This document shows, in pieces, positions 42,962-52,167 of a stretch of 64,000 nt of DNA. The notes below the pieces were generated by a model. That model was not told the DNA's origin. It made no database searches and was given only the letters and a program-made list of their open reading frames with translations. The translations under genes were made by a program, and so were the position numbers. The DNA comes from QHXW01 sp035297145 (lineage in GTDB: Bacteria > Acidobacteriota > Terriglobia > Bryobacterales > Bryobacteraceae). The stretch covers positions 1-64,000 of the forward strand of contig DATGZN010000101.1 in the NCBI GenBank assembly GCA_035297145.1, written 5' to 3'. Every line of letters starts with the position of its first letter. Position 1 is the first letter of the stretch.

Positions 42962-44377
42962 ATGTTGAAAAGACAATATATTGCCCTGGCCCTCGCCCTT
43001 GCTGGTGGTCCGATTTACGCACAATACGACAAGGTAGCCGCGCTCGGTTCCGATTCCTCGCTCACTCCGGTCGGTGGGCCAGCATCCTCGCCGCCTCTTT
43101 CCACCGAGCCCTACGACCTCCCGGACCTCCGGCCGACCGGCCAGCTGAACGACCAGCTTCCGAGGTGGCTGCAGTTTGGGCTGGATGAGCGGTTGCGCGC
43201 GGAGGGTTTCAGTGGCAATGGGTTCAAGCCGAACAACGGCGCTTCCTATCTACTCAACCGGTTTCGCTTTGGGATGATCTTGCAGCCAGTGAGCTGGTTC
43301 AAGGTGGAGGCGCAGGTGCAAGATGCTCGCTCGTTTCTGCAATCACCGCCGCTGGGGCCACCCAACAACGTGAGGTGGGACCTCAAACTGGCTTATGCCC
43401 AGTTTGGCGATTTGGAGAAGCAGCCAATTTCTCTCACGGTGGGCCGGCAATTGATCGACTACAACAGCACCATCATCGCCAACTCGGAATGGCGCGACCA
43501 GGGGCGTTCCTACGACGGCGTGGTGACCAACATTCACTGGGACCGCTTTCGAGCGGCCGTGTTTGCCGCCTCGGTGGTGAACCCGCTGCTGGATGGCATC
43601 TCTCATCACCAGGAGGGGAACAACATCTACGGCGCTTACGGGTGGATCACGCGCGAGCTTCCAAAGTCGTCCATCGAACCGTTTGTGCTGTGGCGAGTTG
43701 CGCCGAGCGTCGCGGTGGAAGATAGCAAGCTCAAGACCGGCCACCTGGACGAGAAGGCGTACGGGTTCCGGATCCGAGGAACGGGCATTCGGAACTTCGA
43801 CTATCGTTATGAGCTGGTGCTGGAGCGCGGCTCGGCCGGCCCGAACGATATCCAGGCATGGGGCACCACGGCGGGTCTGGGTTACACCGTTCGTTCGCTG
43901 GGCTGGAAGCCACGCTTCTTCACAGGCTACGACTACGGCTCGGGTGACAAGAATCCGACTGACGGGACGCATGGCACCTTCGACACTATGTATCCGACAG
44001 CGCATGACCGGTTCGGGATTACAGACCAGTTCGGATGGCAAAACATCGTGGCGTGGCGCGGTGGGGCCACGATCAATCCGCATCGACGCTGGTCGGTGAC
44101 CGCACAGTATCTCGATTTATGGCTGGCGAGCGCCACTGATGCGGCCTACAACTCCTCCGGTGGAGTGATCCTGCGCGACCGCACGGGCAAATCCGGCACA
44201 CATCTCGGCCAGGAAGCGGACGTGTACGCCTGGTATGAAATCAACCGTGAGGTGCACATCGGCGCCGGTGTCGGCCATATTTTCCCAGGCGAGTTCATCG
44301 AAAAGGCAGGCAAGGGCGCGTCATATACTTATCCTTACTTTGTGATTGAGATGTTCGACGGTAAACGGGTCCACTAG
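42962..44377 (+). CDS. Alginate-export-type outer-membrane porin
   Basis: A 471-residue protein. A signal peptide (about 1-20, ending IYA) is followed by alternating beta strands of an 18-stranded-barrel type: LQFGLDERLRAEGF, LLNRFRFGMILQPVSWFKVE, LTVGRQLIDYNSTIIANSEW and KPRFFTGYDYGSGDKNPTDG are the usual Alginate_exp signatures. It ends with YPYFVIEMFDGKRVH. The natural solute cannot be read from the sequence. Confidence 0.85.
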   Translation: MLKRQYIALALALAGGPIYAQYDKVAALGSDSSLTPVGGPASSPPLSTEPYDLPDLRPTGQLNDQLPRWLQFGLDERLRAEGFSGNGFKPNNGASYLLNRFRFGMILQPVSWFKVEAQVQDARSFLQSPPLGPPNNVRWDLKLAYAQFGDLEKQPISLTVGRQLIDYNSTIIANSEWRDQGRSYDGVVTNIHWDRFRAAVFAASVVNPLLDGISHHQEGNNIYGAYGWITRELPKSSIEPFVLWRVAPSVAVEDSKLKTGHLDEKAYGFRIRGTGIRNFDYRYELVLERGSAGPNDIQAWGTTAGLGYTVRSLGWKPRFFTGYDYGSGDKNPTDGTHGTFDTMYPTAHDRFGITDQFGWQNIVAWRGGATINPHRRWSVTAQYLDLWLASATDAAYNSSGGVILRDRTGKSGTHLGQEADVYAWYEINREVHIGAGVGHIFPGEFIEKAGKGASYTYPYFVIEMFDGKRVH

Positions 44378-44448
44378 GGCGAGGCGTCGAGCTCTCGCGT
44401 TGACTCGCCGGAATCGAACCACAGTCACAGTAGAATAGGAGAGGCAAG

Positions 44449-44525
44449 GGGCGCGTAGCTCAGGTGGATAGAGCATCTGCCTTCTAAGCAGGGGGTCGCT
44501 GGTTCGAGTCCAGCCGCGCCTACCA
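44449..44525 (+). tRNA. tRNA-Arg (anticodon TCT)
   Basis: A complete cloverleaf. The acceptor is GGGCGCG (44449-44455) against CGCGCCT with a terminal G-U, then T8, A9 and the D arm GCTC. The anticodon loop CTTCTAA has TCT at 44483-44485, and the T loop is TTCGAGT. CCA is encoded (44523-44525). A TAGAAT at 44431-44436 may be its -10 box. Confidence 0.95.
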
Positions 44526-44731
44526 ATCTGACCCTTTTTCTTCCAGGCTTGCAGGCCTTCCGTTACCGACTCGACTGCTGTTCCAGGAATTCGATTCGCC
44601 GCGCCGATTTGGCGTGTACTGACGGAAGTTTCTTTACTCGTTTCGCGCTACTATTGACCAGACTTCGAGACGGCTGGCCAGTGGAGAGTTGAGGCGGGGT
44701 TAGATCAAACACAAGTCGAAAGAGGAAAGAC

Positions 44732-45208
44732 ATGAACAATATAGGACTGCGTTCATTCCTGATGGTTGCGCTGATGAGTGCACTCGGCACCGCAGCCTCG
44801 GGGCAGGATCGGCGCGACTGGCAATCGCTGGCACAGTTGAAGGCAGGCGACAAGATTCGCCTGTCCTTGAAAACGGGACCCGTGGAAGGCGCATTCCAAA
44901 ACTGGACGCCGCAACAGTTGACGGCCGGGACCGTGACCGCCAAGAAAGAGGACGTGCTCAAGATAGAGCGGTTCCGTGAGGGCGGCGGGGGACGGGGCAA
45001 GCACGCCGCCATCGGCGCACTCATCGGATTTGGGGGAGGATTCGCTATCGGAGCAGGTATCACGGGCTGTCACCAGGGCGAGTTCGGCCCTTGCGTCTCG
45101 CGCGGAGTCGGAGGCGCGGCGGCCGGAGGTGTGGGCGCGGTGATCGGCGCTGGAATTGGGGCGCTGCTGCCCCGGCACAACAAGGAGCTTATCTATTCGG
45201 CTAAGTGA
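44732..45208 (+). CDS. Secreted glycine-zipper protein
   Basis: A 158-residue protein. A signal peptide (about 1-24, ending ASG) is followed by a short beta region (LKAGDKIRLSLKTGPVEGAFQNW) resembling an Sm/LSM-like or SH3-like fold. A glycine-zipper stretch comes next (AAIGALIGFGGGFAIGAG, and again GGAAAGGVGAVIGAGIGAL). Such zippers sit in or on membranes. AGAGGAAAG precedes the ATG. The function is unknown; several acidobacterial homologs are expected. Confidence 0.65.
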   Translation: MNNIGLRSFLMVALMSALGTAASGQDRRDWQSLAQLKAGDKIRLSLKTGPVEGAFQNWTPQQLTAGTVTAKKEDVLKIERFREGGGGRGKHAAIGALIGFGGGFAIGAGITGCHQGEFGPCVSRGVGGAAAGGVGAVIGAGIGALLPRHNKELIYSAK

Positions 45209-45711
45209 AAGTCTTGGGCTGCGCCGTCAGCGCCAAGGTCATGGACGCGCAGCAAAGCGCCGACCCTTATCCGTTTGCGGTTGGCAATTACTGGATCTAA
45301 TACCGGCACAGTCAGATTTGACTTTGTGCGTGGCGTTGGGATCAAACACGTTTTTTGCGCATCGCTTTTTCCGCTTGGTGACCCCAACCATCACGAATTG
45401 GACGTGAGGCTCGTGGAGGTTCATCTGGAGAACACGAAGGTAACGGTCGTGGGCTGAATCCACTACCGAATCCGCCAGACCCCTGGCGACCTGACCGCGA
45501 AGTCGTGGCAAAAGCGGACAACTCGTCCCAAAACCGGACAGCTCGTCGCGCGGTCCGGTGCAGGGCTTCCGTTTGAGAACCACGATTAACCGTGGCATTC
45601 CTTGCCATGCCATCGCGGAGGGCACCTTTTCGCCGGGGGGCCGGAATGTGGCAGGGGAATTGCCCTTAACCCACATCAACACAGGCCGTTGTAGATAGGA
45701 TCCTACTCAGC
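45209..45711. other. Gene-poor gap with decayed coding traces, hairpins and a 20-base tandem motif
   Basis: 45205-45300 reads as a 31-residue frame ending DPYPFAVGNYWI and a stop, a phrase typical of the start of larger secreted proteins, so it may be a decayed gene. CGGACAACTCGTC (45515-45527) and CGGACAGCTCGTC (45535-45547) repeat with a period of 20 bases. Two hairpins follow: CCACG/CGTGG at about 45580 and GGCAT/ATGCC at about 45594. No intact gene can be supported. Confidence 0.45.
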
Positions 45712-47607
45712 ATGAGCTACTTCCGGAAATTTTCGCCCGCCGTCTTGGCCACGTTCGCTTGCAGTTTCGCACAAACGCCAGAAGTCTCCATTACCACGCC
45801 AAATGGCCCGCCCGTCGTGGGCACGCTGATGCGGCCTTTCCATCTGGAGAAGCGAGTCGTGGCGCCTGCGAATCTCACCAACACGCCGCGCCTGGAATCG
45901 CTGGTTAGAGCCGGCAATCTCTATTTGTCGGTGCAGGATGTGATTGCGCTGGTGCTCGAAAACAATATCGATATTGCGATTCAACGCTATGGGCCATTTC
46001 TGGCGCGCGAGGGCCTGCGGCGTACCCAAGGTGGTGGTGCGATCCGGACCGCACCTACGCCGATTTACCCGGGACCGGCGAGCGTTAGCACCTTAGGAGT
46101 CAATGTCAGCGCGGTTGGTCTAGCGGAGAGCGGAGGTGTCGGCTCCGGAGGAGGAATCGTGGTGCAATATGGCACCACGCCTCCGAACCTGGATCCATTC
46201 TTCGTGGCTTACGCGGGGTTTCAGCATGCCACCACGCCTGAAAGTAACACGTTTCTGGGCGAGGTTTCGTCGCTGGTGGATAACAGCAGGACATACCAGC
46301 TCGAATACGGGCAGCAATTTGTCACAGGGACCGGGGCCTTTCTGACTTACGTCAGCAGCCGATCCTCTTATAACAGCCCCGCTTTCGTCCTCAACCCATT
46401 CACACAAGGTTTCCTGGACCTGTACGTTACGCAAAATTTGCTGCAGGGTTTCCACGTCGCGGTTAACAACCGGTACATCCGGATTTCCAAGAACAACCTG
46501 AAAGTCACCGAGCTGCAAGTGAAACTGCAGGTGATCACAACGATCTCGGCCGTTATGAATCTTTATTGGGACCTGGTGAGCTTCAACGAAGACGTGCGCA
46601 TCAAGGAGCAGGCTCTGGCCACGGCGCAGAAACTGTATGAGGACAACAAGAAGCAAGTCGCCATTGGAACACTGTCCGCGATCGAAGTGACCCGCGCGGC
46701 GGCCGAGGTTTCCGCGGCGAAGGAGAATCTGCTGATCGCGCAAACCAACGTGGCGCAGCAGGAAACTGTCTTGAAGAACGCGCTGAGCAGAAACGGGGCG
46801 GCGAGCCCCTGGCTAGACGACGTGCATATAGTCCCGCTGGATCACATTGTCGTTCCCGAGAAAGAAGAATTAAGGCCCATCGGAGAACTGGTTGAGCAGG
46901 CGCTCGACAAGCGGCCGGAAATCGAGCGCACCCGGATTAACATTCAGAGCACCATCATTAACATTGCCGGCACAAAAAACGTGCTGTTACCCACGCTGCA
47001 GGCTTTTTTCGAGGCGACAAATAACGGCTTGACCGGCAGTGTGAATGCCTTGGCCAATGGGACGGCGGGAGTTGCCGACCCTTACGTTGTCGGCGGGTAT
47101 GGGAATCTGCTCGGCCAGATCTTCCGCCGGAATTATCCTAATTACTCCGCCGGTTTCTCGCTGAATATCCCGTTCCGCAATCGAGTGGCGCAGGCCGACT
47201 ATGTGGCCGATCAACTCGCCCTGCGGCAAGGTGAGTTGCAGCTCCAGAGGACCATCAGCCAGGTGCGGGTAGACATCAAGAACGCAATGATCGAGGTGCA
47301 GCAGGCCCGCGCGCGATACGAAACGGCGGTCGCCACCCGGGTTCTGGCGCAGCAGAGTCTGGAAGCCGAACAGAAGAAGTTTCAGTTTGGCCAATCGACG
47401 ATCCCGCTGGTGGTGCAGGCGCAGCGGGACCTGGCCACGGACCAAAGCGCGGAAGTTCAGTCGATGGCGAATTATACGCATGCCAAGATTGCGTTCGATG
47501 AGGCTGTTGGCCAGACGCTCGATGTGAACGGCATCTCGATGGAAGAGGCGGCTTCCGGACACGTAGCGCGGCAGTCGGTGCTGCCGGATCTCGGTTCGAA
47601 GAAATGA
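45712..47607 (+). CDS. TolC-family outer-membrane channel protein, first of a tandem pair
   Basis: A 631-residue protein of the outer-membrane efflux family. An N-terminal signal peptide (ending SFA) and a loop region with LYLSVQDVIALVLENNIDIAIQRY precede long helical parts (VISAVMNLYWDLVSFNEDVRIKEQALATA-like and VDIKNAMIEVQQARARYETAVATRVL-like stretches) that form the periplasmic tunnel. It is longer than E. coli TolC because of an extra N-terminal segment of about 110 residues rich in Gly and Pro. No inner-membrane pump or membrane-fusion gene is adjacent. Confidence 0.85.
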   Translation: MSYFRKFSPAVLATFACSFAQTPEVSITTPNGPPVVGTLMRPFHLEKRVVAPANLTNTPRLESLVRAGNLYLSVQDVIALVLENNIDIAIQRYGPFLAREGLRRTQGGGAIRTAPTPIYPGPASVSTLGVNVSAVGLAESGGVGSGGGIVVQYGTTPPNLDPFFVAYAGFQHATTPESNTFLGEVSSLVDNSRTYQLEYGQQFVTGTGAFLTYVSSRSSYNSPAFVLNPFTQGFLDLYVTQNLLQGFHVAVNNRYIRISKNNLKVTELQVKLQVITTISAVMNLYWDLVSFNEDVRIKEQALATAQKLYEDNKKQVAIGTLSAIEVTRAAAEVSAAKENLLIAQTNVAQQETVLKNALSRNGAASPWLDDVHIVPLDHIVVPEKEELRPIGELVEQALDKRPEIERTRINIQSTIINIAGTKNVLLPTLQAFFEATNNGLTGSVNALANGTAGVADPYVVGGYGNLLGQIFRRNYPNYSAGFSLNIPFRNRVAQADYVADQLALRQGELQLQRTISQVRVDIKNAMIEVQQARARYETAVATRVLAQQSLEAEQKKFQFGQSTIPLVVQAQRDLATDQSAEVQSMANYTHAKIAFDEAVGQTLDVNGISMEEAASGHVARQSVLPDLGSKK

Positions 47608-47620
47608 TCGGGGGCATGCA

Positions 47621-49519
47621 ATGAAGCTGCGGAAAACATTTACAGTCCTCATGGCCTGGAGCTGCCTGGCTTCCCAATTGGGGGCGCAGGAAGCAATCGC
47701 CGTTGAACAACCGGCAGTCCCCGGTTTCGTGCGCCCCTATGTGGGGCCAGTCACTCCGCCGGCCCGGCTGAAAAACTCGGACCGGCTGCATAGTCTTATC
47801 CGGGCAGGCAAACTCTATCTGACCGTTCAGGACGCCATCGCACTCGCTATTGAGAATAATTTGGATCTCGAAGTCGATCGCTATGGACCGCTTACCGCAG
47901 AATCGCAATTGGAGCGGATGCATGGTGGCGGCCCTCTTAGAGGCATTCAAGGGGGAAACTCCGTGGTCAACCAGGTTACATCAGGCCTCGGCGTTGCCGG
48001 AAGCGAGTTGGCCGCCGGCCTTTTAGGCAACAATGGTGGAACGAGCAGTGGCTCCGCCGGCGGCGCTACTGTATCGCAGATTGGGCCCGTTACTCCGAAC
48101 CTCGACCCGGTTCTCCAAAGCTCGGTTGCCTTCGCACACCAATCTCAACCTCAAGCCAACCAGGTGCTCAGCCAGACAGCTGCTCTGGTCAGTACCCAGC
48201 GCTTTTACGATAACGTGGTTCAACAGGGCTTGATCACCGGCGGTTATGTGCAAGCCGCATTCAATGAGTCGTATCTGAAACAGAACGCGCCAAGCGACAT
48301 CCTCAATCCAGCGGTCTCGCCCGTGGGTCAAGTCTTTTTCCGGCACCCGCTCCTCCAAGGGTTCGGCAAGGGTGTTAACAGTCGGTACATCCGTATAGCC
48401 GAAAAGCAGGTGGGCTTGGCTCAGGAGACGTTCCGGTCGCAATTGCTCAATCTGGTTGCTAGCGTTCTGAACTTGTACTGGGACCTGGCGGGAGACATCG
48501 AGGACCTCAAGGCGAGGCAGCAGAGTTACGACCTTGCCCAGAAGTTCTTTCAGGATACGAAACGGGAGATCGAACTCAGCGCGACCGCCAGGGTTGAAAG
48601 CTTCCGGGCTGAGGCCGAGATGAAGACCCGGCAGCGGGAGTTGGCTATCGCTCGGGCTACCGTGCGTCAACAGGAGATGTTGCTGAAGAGCGCTTTGAGT
48701 CGTAATGGCCTGGAGGATCCGCTTGTCGACGCTGCAGAGGTCATCCCGCTGGACCGAATCGAGGTTCCCAATGGCGAGGAACTACCTCCCTTGCGGCAGC
48801 TTGTGGCCAGCGCGCTGGCGAAAAGGCCGGACATGGTCATGACCAAAATCAGCGATGAAACCAGCGAGATCAGCGCCCTTGGAACCGCCAACGGATTGTT
48901 GCCGAACGTGGGCTTCATCGCCGCCACCAGCGCCCAGGGGTTGGCCGGCACTCCGACTCCGCAGCCACCCGGCCAGGGCGCCAGTCCTTATTTCGCGGGC
49001 GGACTTGGCAACGGAGTCGCGCAGGTCTTCCGCCGCAACTTCCCCAGTGAACGGGCAGCGACGTACTTTGTTGGCACTCTTAGGAACCGCCAAGCGCAAG
49101 GCGACTACGGCATCGATCAGTTGCAGTTGAAGCAGGGCGATCTGATCGAGCGCCGGAGCCAGAATCAGCTAGTGGTGGATGTCTCCAACTATGTCATCGC
49201 GCTACGCCAGGCGCGTGCGAGGTATTCCGCGGCAGTCGACACGCGAGTTCTGCAGGAGCAATTGCTCGAAAAGGAACAACGCAAGTTTTCTCTTGGCGCC
49301 TCGACCAGAGCCGACGTCATTGCCGTGCAACGCAGTCTAGCCACGGCGCGGGTGGAGGAGGTAGTCGCCCTCACCGCCTATAGCCACGCGCGCGTGTCGC
49401 TCGATCAGGTTCTCGGTGAAACGCTCGAAAGGAACAATGTTTCGTTGGGCGAGGCGCTCGAGGGACGCGTGGCTCGGGCATCCAAACTTCCGGAAGCCGC
49501 GGCCACACCAAAAGAGTGA
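47621..49519 (+). CDS. TolC-family outer-membrane channel protein, second of a tandem pair
   Basis: A 632-residue paralog of the preceding gene, 13 bases downstream. It shares the extra N-terminal region (LYLTVQDAIALAIENNLDLEVDRYGPL) and the helical tunnel segments (LNLVASVLNLYWDLAGDIEDL, VRQQEMLLKSALSRNGLEDPL). LSRNG in both and matching end regions (QSLATARVEEV or similar; DQVLGETL) show a tandem duplication long enough ago for strong divergence. It probably forms homotrimers or mixed trimers with its neighbour. Confidence 0.85.
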   Translation: MKLRKTFTVLMAWSCLASQLGAQEAIAVEQPAVPGFVRPYVGPVTPPARLKNSDRLHSLIRAGKLYLTVQDAIALAIENNLDLEVDRYGPLTAESQLERMHGGGPLRGIQGGNSVVNQVTSGLGVAGSELAAGLLGNNGGTSSGSAGGATVSQIGPVTPNLDPVLQSSVAFAHQSQPQANQVLSQTAALVSTQRFYDNVVQQGLITGGYVQAAFNESYLKQNAPSDILNPAVSPVGQVFFRHPLLQGFGKGVNSRYIRIAEKQVGLAQETFRSQLLNLVASVLNLYWDLAGDIEDLKARQQSYDLAQKFFQDTKREIELSATARVESFRAEAEMKTRQRELAIARATVRQQEMLLKSALSRNGLEDPLVDAAEVIPLDRIEVPNGEELPPLRQLVASALAKRPDMVMTKISDETSEISALGTANGLLPNVGFIAATSAQGLAGTPTPQPPGQGASPYFAGGLGNGVAQVFRRNFPSERAATYFVGTLRNRQAQGDYGIDQLQLKQGDLIERRSQNQLVVDVSNYVIALRQARARYSAAVDTRVLQEQLLEKEQRKFSLGASTRADVIAVQRSLATARVEEVVALTAYSHARVSLDQVLGETLERNNVSLGEALEGRVARASKLPEAAATPKE

Positions 49520-49612
49520 GCGATCTCACGCCGGTTTGTCGTCCTTTCTGGCACACTAGCTAGAGGATCGTTCCGGCCGGTTCGCAACGGGCCGGCGCGC
49601 CAGGCCCCACGC

Positions 49613-51694
49613 ATGAGCACATCCCAAATCAGACCGAACTGGACCGCAGGCGAAGGAACTCCGGCGCCGCTCGGAGTGACTTGGCTGGAAAGCGAGAACG
49701 CCGTAAACTTTGCGGTCTACTCGGCCCACGCCGAGAGCGTCACACTGCTGCTTTTTACGGACACTGACTACTTCAAACCATGCTTCGGCTTTCGCTTCGA
49801 CTACCTGCGCAACAAGTCGGGGCCGGTCTGGCACTGCCGGATTCCACTGGCGCAAATCGGTGCGGCGCAATACTACGCCTATTCTGTCTCGGGGTTGAAC
49901 GTAGACGGCCGGCATAGCTTCGATCCGCAGAAACTATTGCTCGACCCTTACGCACGCTGCGTCTTCTTTCCGCCGTCGTTTGACCGCAGTTTGACGATGC
50001 GGGAAGGGTCCAACATCGGGAAAGCGCCGCTGGGCGTGCTTCTTCGGCCGGGCGCCGGACCCGGCTTGAAAGCGCATACGCCCCTCGGACACCAGTGGGA
50101 CGCCATTATCTATGAACTTCACGTCAAAGGGTTCACCCGAAACCCGAACTCGGGTGTCGATGCTCGCCGCGCGGGCACATACGCGGGCTTAGTGGAGAAG
50201 ATCCCCTATTTGAAAGACCTCGGGGTCACCGTGGTTGAGTTGATGCCGGTGTTCGAGCGCGATCCCCAAGAAGGCAACTACTGGGGCTATATGCCTCTGA
50301 ACTTTTTCGCGCCGCACCACGAATACGCCAGCGACCCGAAGATGTTCTGCCATCACGGCGAGTTCGGTTCCATGGTGGAGGCTTTGCACGAAGCGGACAT
50401 TGAAGTGGTCCTCGACGTCGTCTACAACCACACTGCCGAAGGTGACGCGCACGGGCCCATCTACAGCTTCAAAGGCCTCGACAGCGAGGCGTATTACATG
50501 ATGTCGCCGGATCCCGCGAACCCCTTCCTGGATTTCTCCGGCACCGGCAATACTCTGAACTTCGGCAGTTCGCACGTACGGCAGATGGTGCTGGACAGCC
50601 TGCGCTATTGGCGGCTGCGCATGGGCATCGATGGATTTCGATTCGACCTGGCGTCCATCTTTAGCCGCAATCCGGACGGCTCGCTCAACTGGAGCGACCC
50701 GCCCATCTTCAGTGAGATCGCATCCGACCCGGCTCTGCGCAACCTGCGCCTGATCGCGGAGCCCTGGGATGCCGCGGGCGCCTACCAGTTGGGACGCGTC
50801 TTTCCGGGCATCACCTGGCTCCAGTGGAACGGCCGTTTTCGCGACGACGTCCGGCGCTTTGTCCGCGGCGACTCGGGCATGGTGGACAACTTTCTGCGGC
50901 GTATGTATGGAAGCGACGACTTTTTTCCCGACGATCGCGAAAGTGCGTATCACGCGTACCAGAGCGTCAACTTTGTTGACTCGCACGATGGATTCACGCT
51001 CTATGATCTTGTCTCTTACAACCAGAAACACAACCTGGCCAACGGGCACGACAACACCGATGGCACGGACGAAAACTATAGCTGGAACGGCGGACAGGAA
51101 GGTGACGAGGGTGTGCGGCCGGAGGTCATGTTACTCCGCCGCAGGCAGGTAAAGAACTATTGCAGCTTACTGATGTTGGCCAACGGCACGCCGATGTTCC
51201 GCGCCGGGGACGAGTTCCTGCAAACGCAGCGGGGCAACAATAATCCCTACAATCAGGACAACGAAATCAGTTGGCTCGACTGGGACCGGTGGCGGGGCAA
51301 CCCGGACATTTTTCGCTTCTTCAAGGAAATGATCGCCTTTCGGAAAGCGCATCCTTCAATTGGACGGAGCCGGTTCTGGCGTGGAGACGTGCGGTGGTAC
51401 GGCGTCGGCAGCCTGGCGGACTTATCGTACAGCTCACACACTCTCGCGTATTGCCTGAATGGCGAGTCGCATGAAGACGACGATCTCTACGTGATGGTCA
51501 ATGCCTATTGGGAGGCTCTCACGTTCGCGATTCAACAAGGCACAGCCCGACAGTGGCGCCGCGTGGTGGATACAAGTTTGCCGAGCCCCGATGACATCAC
51601 GCCGGAAGGGGCGCCGATCCGGACGTTGCAGTATCGCGTGGGACCGCGATCGGTCGTGGTGTTTGTGCGGCCGCGATCAACGACGAGGCATTAA
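49613..51694 (+). CDS. glgX: Glycogen debranching enzyme (isoamylase type, GH13)
   Basis: A 693-residue GlgX-type enzyme. An N-terminal carbohydrate-binding module (GTPAPLGVTWLESENAVNFAVYS) is followed by the GH13 barrel with VVYNHTAEG, the nucleophile Asp of GFRFDLAS, the acid Glu of LIAEPWD and the FVDSHDGFTLYDLVSY pair. It hydrolyses alpha-1,6 branches of glycogen or related glucans. No other glycogen gene is next to it. The assigned ATG 49613 is supported by the module boundary. Confidence 0.93.
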   Translation: MSTSQIRPNWTAGEGTPAPLGVTWLESENAVNFAVYSAHAESVTLLLFTDTDYFKPCFGFRFDYLRNKSGPVWHCRIPLAQIGAAQYYAYSVSGLNVDGRHSFDPQKLLLDPYARCVFFPPSFDRSLTMREGSNIGKAPLGVLLRPGAGPGLKAHTPLGHQWDAIIYELHVKGFTRNPNSGVDARRAGTYAGLVEKIPYLKDLGVTVVELMPVFERDPQEGNYWGYMPLNFFAPHHEYASDPKMFCHHGEFGSMVEALHEADIEVVLDVVYNHTAEGDAHGPIYSFKGLDSEAYYMMSPDPANPFLDFSGTGNTLNFGSSHVRQMVLDSLRYWRLRMGIDGFRFDLASIFSRNPDGSLNWSDPPIFSEIASDPALRNLRLIAEPWDAAGAYQLGRVFPGITWLQWNGRFRDDVRRFVRGDSGMVDNFLRRMYGSDDFFPDDRESAYHAYQSVNFVDSHDGFTLYDLVSYNQKHNLANGHDNTDGTDENYSWNGGQEGDEGVRPEVMLLRRRQVKNYCSLLMLANGTPMFRAGDEFLQTQRGNNNPYNQDNEISWLDWDRWRGNPDIFRFFKEMIAFRKAHPSIGRSRFWRGDVRWYGVGSLADLSYSSHTLAYCLNGESHEDDDLYVMVNAYWEALTFAIQQGTARQWRRVVDTSLPSPDDITPEGAPIRTLQYRVGPRSVVVFVRPRSTTRH

Positions 51695-51825
51695 TCCGGG
51701 CGACTTCGTAATCACGAGCCCCCCGATATGATCCTAAAAGGCAGGATTCTTGGACTAGACGGGTTTTTAGCGAGCTACAGTGTGGATCACGGCAGTAGTC
51801 GTTCCCAATAATGCAGCCTCAGCAC

Positions 51826-52167
51826 ATGCATGAACTCTCGGTGGCAATGGGTATAGTAGAAGGTGTGGAAGAGGAGTCGGCGCGCCACGACGGGTGTGTC
51901 AGCGCCGTCCATCTGAGGCTGGGGCCACTGTCCGGAGTAGTCAAAGAAGCCCTTCTATCGGCCTTCGAGCTGGCTTGTGCGGGTAGCAGTATCGAGGGGG
52001 CTCACCTGATCATCGAAGAGGTCCCCATTGTCGTCTATTGTCCCGCGTGCCAAGCTCAGCAGACGATCGGCTCAATACAGTGGTTCTGCTGTCCGAAGTG
52101 CGGCGCACCAACTTCGGAGGTGATACAGGGAAAAGAACTCGAAATTGTAGCCCTGGAGATAGAGTGA
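51826..52167 (+). CDS. hypA: Hydrogenase nickel-incorporation protein HypA
   Basis: A 113-residue protein starting MHELSVAMGIV, whose His2 is the nickel ligand, so the ATG at 51826 is the start; an in-frame ATG 15 bases upstream would bury it. The zinc site is CPAC (about residue 74) and CPKC (about residue 91). It works with HypB to load nickel into [NiFe]-hydrogenase. The stop overlaps the hypB ATG (TGATG). Confidence 0.93.
   Translation: MHELSVAMGIVEGVEEESARHDGCVSAVHLRLGPLSGVVKEALLSAFELACAGSSIEGAHLIIEEVPIVVYCPACQAQQTIGSIQWFCCPKCGAPTSEVIQGKELEIVALEIE

Noticed and set aside
45593..45655. Sigma-54-like boxes (TGGCATTCCTTGCC and TGGCAGGGGAATTGC) before the TolC pair
   Set aside because: The GG to GC distance is 10 and 12 bases instead of 11, so neither fits the strict -24/-12 spacing.
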